From: Tigriopus japonicus | Taxonomy: Eukaryota; Arthropoda; Copepoda; Harpacticoida; Harpacticidae | DNA length: 64,000 bases | Reading direction: 5' to 3' | NCBI GenBank assembly: GCA_010645155.1 | Contig: CM021321.1 | Coordinates: 4,922,313-4,986,312 of the forward strand | Shown: positions 1 through 11,513 of the stretch, piece by piece | Numbering within the stretch: position 1 is the stretch's first letter | Layout: every line of letters starts with the position of its first letter | Program-made: the position numbers and the translations under genes | The notes under the pieces: generated by a model | The model's database searches: none | Told to the model about the DNA's origin: nothing | Seen by the model: only the letters and a program-made list of their open reading frames with translations

Positions 1-1
1 T

Positions 2-1588
2 CCAAGGCCAACACTTCCTGAGGTACCCCATTTGCCAGCAGAAGAAAAATTCGGCTTCTATCAAGTTAGTGCAGCAACCATCATGAGAGTTGTGCGAAAC
101 ATGCGCCATTCTCCCGCTGTTGGTCCAGACAATGTGCCAATTGGAGTACAAAAGGCAGATTTCAGTGTTATTGCTCTGCCAGTTGCCAAGATCCTCAACA
201 AGATTATTCGGGAAGCGACTTGGCCCAGGTCTTGGAACACAGCTACTGTTGTGCCCCTCCTCAAACCAGGAAAGACCGAGGATGCCTTTGAATCATACAG
301 GCCTGTGGCATTGTTGGCAGCCGTCTCAAAGGTGGTGGAAAGGGTGTTATATGAGCAACTTTCTGATTTTGCAGGGAAAATACCTTCACAACAACATGGC
401 TTCCGTCGTCATCGTGGGATAGATACTGCCCTTGCCAATTTAGTCAACGCTGCGAGCAAATCAAGTGAAGCCAAAAAGTGCGTCGTTGCTGCCTCGTTCG
501 ATTTCTCGTGTGCTTTCGACACCATTGACGTAGAAGTTGTGATTCAGACTCTAGAGTCATGGATGAATGGCCCCTCATTGGCCTTGATACGGTCATATCT
601 CTCCCAAAATAAGCAAAGAGTGAGATGGAATGGAGTTCTCTCTGAGATAATATCAGTACCCTTTGGTGTCAGACAGGGATCACTTTTTGGACCTCGGATC
701 TTCGTCCTAGTCACTGCTACCATTCCGGCATTCTGCGACGATAATCAAACAACCACCACCATGTACGCTGACGACGTTACCACCATTGCTGCTCATGAGA
801 ACCTTCAAGTTGCCATAGGTTCCCTCACCAGTTTTGCCAATAGGCTTCTAACCTTCGTTGCTGCTGCAGGACTCGTGATAAATCCATCTAAAACCCAGTT
901 TTTGGCCCAGGCTTCAGCTCCGCCGGTTAGAATAGGTGGCACATCTCTGAGCCCAGTCCCCACTATGACGGTCCTCGGCTCATCACTGGACACCCGTTTT
1001 TGCTTTTTTGAGTCAAACAAGGCCATGGTTGCAAGTCTCCGTTCCCGGCTTGGTGTAGTCCGTCGTATTGAAGCCCACATTCCACGGGGGAAACTCCTGA
1101 ATGAGATTACCCATGCCCTTATCTGGGGAAGACTGCAACAATGTGCGTGGGTAACCAGAGCTCTTTGTGCTCCCTCCCAAAACCAAGCTTTGAACTCCAT
1201 CGTAAACAATAAGGCTCAGGTGGTCCTTAATGATGCTGCCCGCCTTCTGCTGCATGTACGACGCTCTGAACATGTCCAGGCAAAGGTCATGGCTGGAAAG
1301 CTTGGATTCCTCAACGTCAACCAAGTGGTGGTCCAACAAGCTTCATTAGCACCATGGAAATGTGCTAATCTTCGAGCAGAGGGCAAAGGCCCCTTGGACG
1401 AGATCGCGACCAGGGTCTCCACGAGGGCTAGAGCGGCGACAGAGGGCCTGCTAAGGCCCAGCTCCTCCTCAGATGTAGCCAGGAGCATAAACCTCATGTG
1501 GGATACATCTCCTGAGCTTCGCGGTGCCTCCTCCCTTCGAACGGCGAAAGTGGTGGCCAAAAAACTGGCAAGGAACTCTCCATTCTAA
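2..1588 (+). CDS. Non-LTR retrotransposon (LINE) reverse transcriptase, 5' truncated by the window edge
   Basis: The frame is open from base 2 to a TAA at 1586-1588, so the element starts outside the window. The RT blocks are in order: a palm start with a PLLKPGK and SYRPVALL stretch, motif A FDFSCAFDTID, motif B GVRQGSLFGP, motif C MYADD (the catalytic Asp pair) and motif D around GLVINPSKTQF. About 250 residues of thumb/C-terminal region follow. I see no RNase H domain. Such enzymes copy their own RNA into genomic DNA by target-primed reverse transcription. The ~529 codons contain no stop or frameshift, so the copy is young or only recently dead. No poly(A) tail or target duplication is obvious within the next 100 bp. 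The clade cannot be fixed by eye; the endonuclease domain would lie upstream. Confidence 0.9.
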   Translation, partial: PRPTLPEVPHLPAEEKFGFYQVSAATIMRVVRNMRHSPAVGPDNVPIGVQKADFSVIALPVAKILNKIIREATWPRSWNTATVVPLLKPGKTEDAFESYRPVALLAAVSKVVERVLYEQLSDFAGKIPSQQHGFRRHRGIDTALANLVNAASKSSEAKKCVVAASFDFSCAFDTIDVEVVIQTLESWMNGPSLALIRSYLSQNKQRVRWNGVLSEIISVPFGVRQGSLFGPRIFVLVTATIPAFCDDNQTTTTMYADDVTTIAAHENLQVAIGSLTSFANRLLTFVAAAGLVINPSKTQFLAQASAPPVRIGGTSLSPVPTMTVLGSSLDTRFCFFESNKAMVASLRSRLGVVRRIEAHIPRGKLLNEITHALIWGRLQQCAWVTRALCAPSQNQALNSIVNNKAQVVLNDAARLLLHVRRSEHVQAKVMAGKLGFLNVNQVVVQQASLAPWKCANLRAEGKGPLDEIATRVSTRARAATEGLLRPSSSSDVARSINLMWDTSPELRGASSLRTAKVVAKKLARNSPF

Positions 1589-1687
1589 AAGAAACCGGCT
1601 ACTAATCAATTCTCTATTGGAGGAATTACTAGTCATGTCATGATTTTTGGCGGGAAAAAAGTTCGGAAGACATGTGTCTCTGATGAG

Positions 1688-2895
1688 TAGGGCTGAATAT
1701 TTTAGGTTAACTTTTTGGGCAAATTATGACATAATTAGGTTGCCCAAAACTACGTTTTAGGTTTTTTTTAGGTTGAATAGATTACACCTTTTACAGTGGC
1801 TTTTCAGACCAAATTTTGCCTTTTATCTATTGTTTTTCAGCACTTTACTCTTGGCAAGAGTATTGGGTCCTTTAAGGAGCAGCTGACTGGGAGGTCACAA
1901 TACATAAGACTGGGAGGTCACCTTAGTAATACAGCTCCAGAAATTGCACCCTGACACAAACATGTGATCCATTTTCGAGCTTCTAAAGGTATATTGGACA
2001 CATTAGAACAGAAATTTTGTGAATCAAAGCTCAAAGGTTGCACGTGTTTTCCATTTCACTGGTTGCGCTTGAAGGACTCAATAAGTAGTTGAGCAGAGAC
2101 AAAGGCAATGAAAATTTTATTTGGCAGTGAGGGAAAATGCCAGTATAGAAAATTTTGTGCCAGTGAAATTTGTTAAGCGGCAGAATATGGCAGAAAGTGG
2201 CAAAAATGCGACCAAAAAACCCAGATCAAAAATTGTCGACCTAAAAAAGGAGATCGGCAATTTTTGACCTAAAATGAGACCGAAAATTGTCGACCTAAAC
2301 ACGGAGATCGGATTTTTTTTACCTTAAAACGAGTTCAGAAATTTTTGACTTTAAAACGAGTTCTGAAATATTTTACCTTAAAACGAGTTCAGAAAATTTT
2401 GACCTTAAAACGAGTTCAGAAATTTTTGACCTAAAAACAAGTTTAAAAAATTTTCGACTTAAAAAAAGAAATTGAAAATTTGCGCCCTAAAAACGAGATG
2501 AAATGACTGAAAACGAGACGAGAGAAAAATATGACTTCAAAAAATGACAGTGAGCGCCCTTAATTGGCAGTATGTCGGCCTGAAACCACCTGATAAAGCT
2601 AATTCGGTATGTTGATCAGATGAAAAACATTGTGGCTCCCACTCTTCTACTTTCTTCCTTTTTTTTGTTTTAAAGACACTGGGGTAATTTTCAAGTGGGC
2701 TAAGTCAAATGACTTTAGGGTGAGAAAAAAGTTAATTTTAGGTTGAAAACTTAGTTTTAGGTAAAAATTTCCTGAAAAATGCGAGAAAAAAGTTAATTTT
2801 AGGTTGGAAACTTATTTTTAGGTAAAAATTGCCCAAAAAAGGCGTTTTAGGTTAAAACCTATGTTTTTATGTAAAACCTAAAATATTCAGCCCTA
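1688..2895. mobile_element. hAT-type non-autonomous element, 1.2 kb
   Basis: The ends are inverted repeats: TAGGGCTGAATATTTTAGG at the left and its reverse complement at the right, matching over 21 bp. The 8-bp direct repeat CTGATGAG lies immediately outside at 1680-1687 and 2896-2903. An 8-bp duplication fitting nTnnnnAn and ends starting TAGGG are hallmarks of hAT transposons. No transposase-like frame is present. The interior is AT-rich subterminal repeats, so this is a MITE-like derivative. Confidence 0.85.
2215..2480. repeat. Degenerate ~30-bp tandem repeat inside the hAT-type element
   Basis: Units of about 29-31 bp built around ACCTTAAAACGAGTTCAGAA recur in tandem, grading into a related unit containing AAATTGTCGACCTAAA and GGAGATCGG. 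A second, longer duplication (around GTTAATTTTAGGTTG, about 2720-2850) lies nearer the right end. Such subterminal arrays are common in hAT derivatives. Confidence 0.75.
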
Positions 2896-2903
2896 CTGAT
2901 GAG

Positions 2904-3084
2904 TAATGACGGGCAAAAAGTGCAAATCAAAAGAAGCTTTTGGTTACCAAAAGTTGCCCAAAAATCAGCCCGAAATCGTAAAATAAAATGCAGAAAACGT
3001 TCAAAAGCGCAAATAAAAGCCAAAAAAGGCAAATAAATGTATTTATGTTACCAAAAATCTTTTTACACTTTTTGCCCGTCCCTA
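2904..3084. mobile_element. Second, shorter hAT-type MITE (181 bp) abutting the first
   Basis: The left end TAATGACGGGCAAAAAGTG pairs with a right end that reads TAGGGACGGGCAAAAAGTG when reverse complemented, differing at two positions near the tip. CTGATGAG flanks it at 2896-2903 and 3085-3092; the first copy is shared with the preceding element. The terminal sequence differs from the 1688-2895 element, so it is another family. It has no coding capacity. Confidence 0.8.
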
Positions 3085-3092
3085 CTGATGAG

Positions 3093-5564
3093 TGTAAAAG
3101 GTAGCTTAAACGAAGATTTGGGCCAATAATTGCAACAATTCCTTTCTCATTTGCACAACTTGAAGTTGGAATAACAATTCTTGACATTTTTTACAAAATG
3201 TTTATTTTGCTCCTATTATTTAAAATTTCGCTACCTAAACTGAGAGGGTTCTTCCGAACTTTTGAATCAGGAATGCCCGATTTTTAATAACAAGATGGCC
3301 AGAGGAGATCGGTTCCTGGGGCAACTAAGCCTAAAAACAAATAATTTCTTTAATTGAAGGCTTCCAATTTCTCCTTTTGTTTCTAAACTACTTTGCAATA
3401 CTCCTCAACACACATTAACCATGTCATTGCTCTTAAATGCAACCTTTTTCGAAAATATGACCCTTGAAAACTCAGGCAATTTTTTGGCAAGCCTAGACTG
3501 CTAACGGCAGTAGGTCTGTAAGTTGCTACGGTAATCACTCCTATATCTAGCGAAGCCTATATTGTACATCCACAAGTTCTCATATGTACAGTACCGCACA
3601 CATAATATCCTTTCTTTTGGACCCTTTCTGACTGTAGATTTGATTTGAGCCTAGAGTAGCCATTTGGCTAGGGACCTCCATCAGTCGATGTTGAGAAAAT
3701 CTGAAATATATTCCATTCTACTACTACTACTACTACTCTCCTTGAATTCCTTGGCGGACTAGTCGAGTTTTGCAAGATCAACGGCAAAGTCATGAGCTCG
3801 CGTCACAACAGTCAGGTGAGAGTGACACGACTGACAAGAATGTGTGCAGCTCTGGAAATACTAGTCCGATTAAAACAATTTTAGATGACATCAACTCAAA
3901 ACATTAAGCTCTATAATTCGGTTTTTAATCACGAAACGTTGTGATTAGCAAAAAAAATGGAGAAAAACTGCGTTTTTACCTTGGTTTTGACTTCACCTCG
4001 TACACCTTAAGAAAAAAATAAAAATCGAAATAACGCCAAATGATTAAAGGGCAACTTAAACTTTCAGGACCTAGAATTTTAACACGATGTAAAAAATATC
4101 AATTTGACGAAATGGAAAGACTTAGTATCCATTCTCAGTCTCAATCGGTGTGGCCGGTTTGCTGCCAATTTCAAGGTAAAAGGATTTGCATTCCACATGT
4201 TGCGAGATGCCAAATGGTTTCAATAGGAAGTGAAAAGTCCCACAGACTCTTTGGACTAAGAACCACCCAGCTCGGAGTACCAACGTCCTCCTATTATTGT
4301 GCATTGATGAACGAGTGTGACTTCCTCCATATGAAACAACTCTGGAAGGACGGAACACTTCATGCTCAATGGTGATGCACACTTTCACTCTTATGCTCTC
4401 TCTATTCGTCTCTGTCCCTTTGCCTTTGCCTTTGTACAATGAAAATGCATTTTGGTGCATCCAGAATGCTAAATATGGTGGGTTCATATTTGCTCGGCAG
4501 AGGCAAATTTGTTTGGCTCTTCATCAAAGAGGTACAATTAAGACGAATTCCTGGTGACAATTGACATACGTAGGTAAGTAAGGGTATCTAACTACAAAAA
4601 GGTGCTCTTGTTGGACTTGGTACTTTTATTGGGGGAATGGTTGGTAAAACTTTGTTCTCTTTGAGGATACTTTTGGATAAAGTTCCTTTTTGAGAGCTCT
4701 TGTCAATCAAGATCAGGAATGTTTTGCGCAACTCACTTGTCTCAGGTGTCTCGAAGTAGTAATACTGTTCCACGTTAGTTTCTCAGCTGTCACATTAGAG
4801 TGGTGATATTTGGTATCAGTCAGTCTCTGAAGCAGATCAGATCTGTTCATCCTAACTTGAAACTGTGACAGACAAAAGAGATAAAAACACTTACAAAGGG
4901 TTATATAACGCTTAACGTCTGATCCACTCCTGATAATGTGAAATTTTACAAAAAAAAACTACCCCATGGATCGTTTTCTAAGCAAGTATTTTTTGGACAT
5001 TCAGGAAAACTTTTTATCTGTTGGTACCAGCACAGAGTGTTGCAGAATTTTCTATTTATTATGGTTATGAGGTTAATCTAAGATTGGCCACATTGGACCA
5101 TCTAAATCACCCAAACTGTCATCCTGGCAACAAAAAACATGAATTTTGTCCAAAAGTGCCACAGACAAGTAAATAAAATGTACCCAAACGTCGGATGCTA
5201 AGCAGCGCCAAGAAATTTCAATGACACAGAATTTTAAATCTCTATTGTTTTTGTTCAAGACAAATGTAACCTACGCGTAGTTTAGATTACAATGCATCAC
5301 TAATGATTACTATAGCCGTTAATGTAAGCCCAAAATTTGTACCCTGGCACAAAAGCTTGATTTGTCTTCGAACTTCAACTTTTCAGTACCTATTGTACAC
5401 TTTTGTCACAAAGCTTAGAGGTTGGAAAAATCGTGGAAAACTAGAGCAAGGGAGCGATACGGCATTTTTGGTTCTACCAAGTTAGGCCATTGAAGCCAAG
5501 TCTCTATATCACTCAAAAGTTGAATTTTCATTCTTTTGCCAATTCCAAAACTACAAAATTCATT
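3093..5564. other. No gene recognised; one (ACT)n microsatellite
   Basis: AT-rich sequence with only short open frames that resemble nothing I know. A run of about six ACT/CTA triplets lies at 3718-3737. Confidence 0.6.
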
Positions 5565-5566
5565 TA

Positions 5567-6129
5567 CAGGGTGCGCCACTTAAAATCGGATAGAGGTTTG
5601 ATAAAGGCCAGCAACGCCAATTTCAATTTTAGCGTGAAGACCCCCAAATCCAGCTCATGGGCTAATCACTTGTTATTTTTTTGAGGGGATTTGGAGACTT
5701 ACGCTGATTTAGCAAGAAAAAAGGCAACCAAGGAAGATGCTCGTAAAAAGATTGGTTATCCAAGGCTTGTCTGTGAGGATCATTTCTTCAAGACTTCTTC
5801 AGATCTTAATCCAAGATCTTACTTGTTAGGCCAGTCTGGAGAAGAAGGTGGGGAGTAAAGGTTTAGAAAATTTGGCTTCTTTGGCTGCAGCCTTTAAAGC
5901 TGCATGTACTAAAGTTTCAGCAGAGCAGGTGCAGATCATTTGCTCATGTGCAGAGAGGAGATTCAAGACCGTGGTGAAAAGCAAGGGCCTCTGTGTCGAA
6001 TAACTTGGTAATAGATCTGTTTTTTTATTGTTGCAATCAGCATCATTTGTAGCGAGTGCTTTTTGATTCGACGGCTCAGTTCCCTCAAATTATCAAATAT
6101 TTATGTCCGATTTTAAGTGGTGCACCCTG
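5567..6129. mobile_element. Tc1/mariner-type element remnant, 563 bp
   Basis: The left end CAGGGTGCGCCACTTAAAAT and the inverted right end CAGGGTGCACCACTTAAAAT match over about 24 bp with one mismatch. A TA dinucleotide sits directly outside each end (5565-5566, 6130-6131), which is the mariner target duplication. At 563 bp it is too short for a full transposase and carries a decayed C-terminal fragment. Confidence 0.85.
5700..6003 (+). pseudogene. Decayed mariner-type transposase C-terminus
   Basis: Between the terminal repeats the plus strand can be read, with stops and frame changes, as a transposase tail. The last 30 codons (5911-6000) are open and contain RRFKTVVKSKGLCVE just before a TAA. 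This resembles the mariner-type ending in which a 'RRLEAVIxAKGxHIE' block precedes the stop. The N-terminal and most of the catalytic part are deleted. The match was judged by pattern only. Confidence 0.55.
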
Positions 6130-6131
6130 TA

Positions 6132-8197
6132 TATGATGCCATTTGATTTTCAAAAATGTTTTTTAGGCAAAAAAGGTCATGTTCAGTTTTTCAAGAGTTC
6201 AGATAGAAAAAAAATATCACACCCTTCACAATGTTTTGCCACTTTTCATTATGTTGGATTAAAAACTTTCAATATCATCTCTATCTGACTGAAAATGAAT
6301 TAGGGAGAGGATCTAAGTAATTCGCTATCAATAATATCAAAAAATGTTTAATTTAATCTGTGTTCATACTTGGAGCTATTAATGGCACGAGTTAAGACTT
6401 TGTCTATTTGAAAATCGAACTATGATGTTCAATATGACAACCTTCTTGTCTTTTTCAAGATGGACTGCAGATCTGCAGAGCCTTAACTTTGCATGGAAAA
6501 AGGATTTTCCAAGAAGTTGCAGCAGTCAATAGAAAAACTACTTCTTGCTGGAGGGTCCTTGGAAAAATAGAGCAAGGGAAATCACATTTCCTTTTTCCAA
6601 TAAAAACAAGTATTTTCTCCTTAACTTCACTCATAATAAATAGTACGTGCTCGCTTTCGAATTTAGTTATGCGTATTTATCGGATTAAACCAAAACCAAA
6701 ACTGAAATGCTTGGCAAAATTTTGGCCGAATTGGCTTCCAGGAGATCACCGTTTCAGGCTCATCAAAAATAACCTTTGAGTCCATTTGTGGACTGCAGCC
6801 CATTGTTTCCCAAACCCTTGTTGTTAGAGGTCCATAAAATTTGAAGAATCAAAGGACGTGACTACAGGGTGACTATAACTAACGACCTCCAGATTTTAGC
6901 AGAAATATACGCCAAAAAATTGTCAAACCCACTTTTTGGTGTAAAAGATTGGAAAAGTAGAGATGTTTGCCTAAGATTTTGTTTTCTTCGTCTAAGCAAT
7001 TCAGTGACTATTAGGCTTTGTAATGAGGGGTTAATCATAGGATACTTTTTTCAGAACGGTGCATGCGTAATTTGTGTGTGAAATTTTCAAAAGAGAAAAA
7101 CCCAGATGACTGAACGAAGCCAAATAATGATGACTGTTTAATCGGCTGGTTATTTATGATTTTGCCTCGTTAATGAAAAATAATAATCTGTAGGCTTGAA
7201 ATAAGGCAAAAATGCATGTATAAAAGAATTCAAAGCTGCCGAATTTAACATAGTTGAGAGTTACTAACCTTTTCGTTTTCAGTGTTCCACGTTCAAAGTG
7301 GTTCCAATCGACCTTGTTCACGTCCACAATATTGGCAACAATGAATTAAGAAAATATTTACTGACAACTTCGTGGCTTATGATAAATAATTCAAAATCAA
7401 ACTGTCGCCTCAGAAGATCACACAAAAAAGGAAGAAAAATAGCCCGCATTTCTTTAAAATGCTAAAATTTGCTGCCAAACACGATGTTTGTAATCGCTCG
7501 AAATATTTCTTCACACCAAAGTTATTTAATACTCCCAACCCCTCACTTCTTTATGACTAATAATATCTGTTCTTGATCTTTAATGCCTTTCGTTAGTTTT
7601 ATGATTTCCTAAATCTATTAGCCGGCAAAAGGTCAACTCTTGCTTTTTCAATTCATCTAATTGAGCTCGCACATAGCTCACCCAAAAGAAACCAAAAATG
7701 TCTTTAAAATTGACTTTCAGGGATGTAAATTCAACTCATATTAAAAGTGGGTGTGTCGTGAGCGAAAGGTAAAAATGTTCTCATGCAGGAAATTCGTATT
7801 TGGTGCAAAACTCTTTTTTTGTATAACAATTCGGTACGTCTCCGGAATTGAGCTTCATTACCAACAAAGACCCATCCTAACTCAATATCCGCCAGGAATA
7901 CGATGAAGAACATGGATTTTCGTAATGTTTTTTGGCTGTAAAAGTCGACAAACTCAACAATTCTGGGACACACTTGGCACATATCCAAATAAACCTGTTT
8001 GTTTTCTTGCCAACTTGCCCAAACATTGACGGCGCTGGTTACATACTATGTACAGTACTGGAAAGAGTGTACGATGGGAATGTGCTCTGACTGCAAAGTT
8101 GATCAATGTGTATGTATTTCTCAGGGATTGAAATTCGATTCTTTTTCACAGATCAAGCTCGTCCTTCGATCTCTGATTGATGTCAGAGGTCTCTTTG
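6132..8197. other. No gene recognised
   Basis: AT-rich noncoding sequence. A lone CAGGGTGACTATAACTAACG preceded by TA at about 6865 resembles one mariner end, but no partner end was found. Confidence 0.55.
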
Positions 8198-10320
8198 TTA
8201 GGGATCGATCTCTTCAAAGAGAGGCGTGATGGGATCCAGATGAAAGGGCTCGTTTTTCAATTCCATAATGGTCTCGAAACTTGACCCTTGGTCCAGCTTC
8301 AACAAGTCCGGACTGGTTTTGAAATGATGCTCAGGGAGCTTCTGACATTTGTTCTTGTGATGCGACAATCTCGACGAGGATTTGAATCGAGATCCACAAA
8401 TCTGGAGATCAATCCCAAGTGGTTGATTAATTTTGCAAAAGCCGACAGAGTTTTCCCATTACCAAACATCTCAGTACCGTAGCTTTTCCCGAAAACGAAT
8501 GGAGGAACTCTCAAGACGCATTTGCCGCCTTTTCCCTTGTGTAAATCTACTAGTTGCCGTGTGCAGAATGAGTCAAGGGCCAACTTTTGTTAATGAGGGC
8601 TCATAATTAATCAACCACTTTCCTGACAACTAAACGGTGTGAGTCCACTGTGCACGTTCAAATGGGCCTCCAATTGCTGTCTCCGCTTGAAGCCTTTGTC
8701 ACATCTGGAGCAATGAAACGGTCGGAATCCCGAGTGTGACCACAAATGCTCCTTGAGCATGGATTTCAGGCGAAAAGATTGCTTGCACTCGGGACAATCA
8801 TGACGAACTTTTAGTTCGTGGCGGGTCTGGTGAGCGCGTAGATTCGACCTCGAGCTGAAGCGAAGTCCGCACGTGGGACATTCGTGGGATTTGAGACCCA
8901 GATGAGCGGCAATGTGAATTTGGAGGCCATCTTGGGTGGTCAGGATCTTTTTGCACAAGTGGCACGGATACTGGAACATACGGAGAGTCACGTTAAGAAG
9001 AAAAACTAGACAGAGACCTTGACTAGATCGATACCCATTTGCGTTGCCTTGTCGAGAGGGTCGGATGTTCCTTGGTCTCGTGGGTGTTGAGTTGGCTTTT
9101 CTGGGCAAAGGTTTTATCACACCTGGAACAATTTATTGCATTATCTACGTGCGTCAGTCCCGATCATGTAGGCTCCTTTCCAATCCCACTTAGACATTGG
9201 ATCGAAAATTGCCTCTGAACCGCCGAGTACCCACACATGTGTTATTAATCCCCATGGAGTTGGTCAAGAGTTTGTGGCACCTATCAGTTTCCCTCGTTTT
9301 GGAACACAAAAGGCGAAAAGGAGAGCGACTTTCCAGCGAAGTTTACTCGATCCGAACAACTGACAATCTGACATTTGATTTCCAAGTGCTTGGGGCTGAT
9401 CCCCAAATTTGGACACGTGACATAAATGCACTAGTGTACAACATGAGGGCATCTGGTCCTTCATGCCCTACTTTGTCCTGTGAAACCCATTTTTTGCAAT
9501 CATGCCGTCTTGTTCTTTTCACTGATTCTCCCGTCTATTTTTTACACCGAAAACGATTCAAGCAATACGTGGAAACAATCTTGGCGAATTGTTTTTCTTT
9601 TCCACTTGGAACAACGCTCGCATTTCAAATTCAGCTTTTCCGGATGTGTTTATTTGCGCCATAGCCATACCCTCAAATCCTAGCTTACACTTGAGGGCTA
9701 CTAAAAGGTTTCCCGAATCTTTAATTCAGCACACACGATACCACAATTTAACATTTCAAACATTTTCTGAACTTCAAGTATTCCAGTTATCCCAAGGGGG
9801 GGAAAAAGAAAGTTTGCTTTGCTATGACATTTGCCATTCTGAAGTTTAGAATTCGCGAACCAACTTCATGAATGAATGACCATTGCCCCTTTTTGCCCTT
9901 CAAAAGAGGCAATCCATCCAAAAGTGGCTCAACGGGTTACCAAAAGCACCCATACCCACACGCATTCCTGTGGTTGTATATGTCAAGCATGTCAATTTCT
10001 TTGGAACTCACCCTTGGCAACAATAGGGCTTGGTCCCGGAATGAACCCGGTGGTGGATGTTCAGATCTCGCCGACAGAAGAACCTCTTTTCACAGCTTTG
10101 ACAGGGGAAATCTCGTTGCCCCAGATGGCGCTTCCTGTGGGTATCGAATTCGCTTTTCCAGCGGGTTAAGAAAGCGCAATCAGGAAACTCGCACAGATAA
10201 ATCATGATGGCTCGTGAGATGTCAGATGAAAAGCTCGAAAAAGCGGCCTTGACTTCTTCGTCTCCTTCCTTTTCCTTTGGTTTTTCTCCTTCTCGTGTGG
10301 TCGGTTCTTGGTTCACGGGC
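8198..10320 (-). CDS. C2H2 zinc-finger protein, seven or more fingers, 5' end unresolved
   Basis: Four coding exons join in frame: 10320-10012, 9122-9035, 8970-8623 and 8401-8198 (TAA at 8198-8200). Fingers in order are a C-x4-C finger with YLCEFPDCAF, then FPCQSC, CCQGCDKTF (split across the first intron), and four in the third exon with YPCHLC, HECPTC, HDCPEC and FHCSRC. A last finger of C2HC form, FSCQ-ICGSRFKS, is split across the third intron. TGEKP-like linkers (HSGTKP, HSGFRP, HSGLTP) point to sequence-specific DNA binding; a nuclear transcription regulator is inferred. A Glu/Lys-rich stretch precedes the first finger and an acidic 40-residue tail ends the protein. The third intron starts GA rather than GT (donor 8622-8621). 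The start codon is unknown: the exon beginning at 10320 enters in mid-codon, so an upstream exon is needed. Confidence 0.85.
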
Positions 10321-11510
10321 CTGAAATAAAACAATTGAGCTGAGTCGCCGTTGTTGAACGCTGGATTAAGAACACGACGACTGAGAAAGGAGGGGTAGGG
10401 CTTGAAGATCATGAGGATTTTCTTTCTTTCCACTTCCGTGGCATTAATGTTAAGCCCTTACCCACCACCTCGGTAAATACCTCCGATGAGGAAAAAAGAC
10501 ATGGGCTCAAAAGCGATCTCGTATCCCTGGAGGGCTCATTAAGCAATTGAATGAAATGAGTGCGAGGAAATTTCAAGCACGGTCGTGCGCACTTCAAACC
10601 AACGTGCCACTCGACTTTCGACCTTTATTTGAGGTGAACCTGGGTGCGCATCAAAGGGCTTTGGATTAATGAAATTTGTTAATGGAACAAACAAGCAAAG
10701 ACACCGAAGCCAACGAGGGCATCACTGCTGTGGAGAATTGCCGAACCATTACGAGAAATGCCCGAGGATGAAGCGGAGGAGGATTGAATGCCGAAATATG
10801 TACAGATCCCCTTCGCTTCGAGGCTCTTTGGCCATATCGAGCTAAAGTGGCATCTTTTCATGCCTTCCGTTGTGTGTTCCTCGTGGTGCAATGTGATTGC
10901 GCGTGTGGAACAAGGTTCAGCATCAATAATGATCTTTATGGCCTGGGAATCCATCCACGAAAGAACAATCACTCAAAGACACACTTTTCTCATAAATCAG
11001 TGGTTCTGCGCTTTGGGTGGTCCAAATAGGGATCCATCCCACCAAAAGGGAAACCACAAGGGATAGATGGAACGGGAGCGAAGAGGGGAAATCCGACCAA
11101 TCTGCGGAACATCCTAAAATCTGATCTTGTCCAGGTTATTATGCAGCAAAGAGCGGGCCTTTCAAGATGGATTCAGCCTTTTCCCCGAACTTGTAAAAGT
11201 CATATCTAGAAGTCTTCTCCGAATGGAGTGATCCATCTCATTGAAGGCGGGGACAAAGAAACTTCTAATGTACAAAACATGCTCGAAAATACACATTTGG
11301 ACAGTGGCATTGTGAAAGGTCACAAAAAAGGCTCCAAATGAGGTTGCCGAATGCACAAAACTAGTCACTAGTCCACCTTCATTTCTACTGTACTTGCTCT
11401 GTAACTTTCCATCTTTGCTCGCGGAACCCATTACAAGATTTAATCACAAGCGAGTGATAAAACAAGAAGAAATGTCTTCTTTCCAGGATTCTTTTGGGAT
11501 TGAGACTGGC
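10321..11510. other. Upstream region of the zinc-finger gene; 5' exon not located
   Basis: The missing first exon of the minus-strand zinc-finger gene should lie here or further right. Short open frames exist at 10409-10597, 10679-10972 and 11162-11431 on minus, but none shows a recognisable domain. I cannot choose between them. Confidence 0.4.
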
Positions 11511-11513
11511 AAG

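Noticed and set aside
6863..6890. Lone CAGGGTGACTATAACTAACG resembling a mariner end
   Set aside because: No inverted partner or second TA-flanked end was found nearby.
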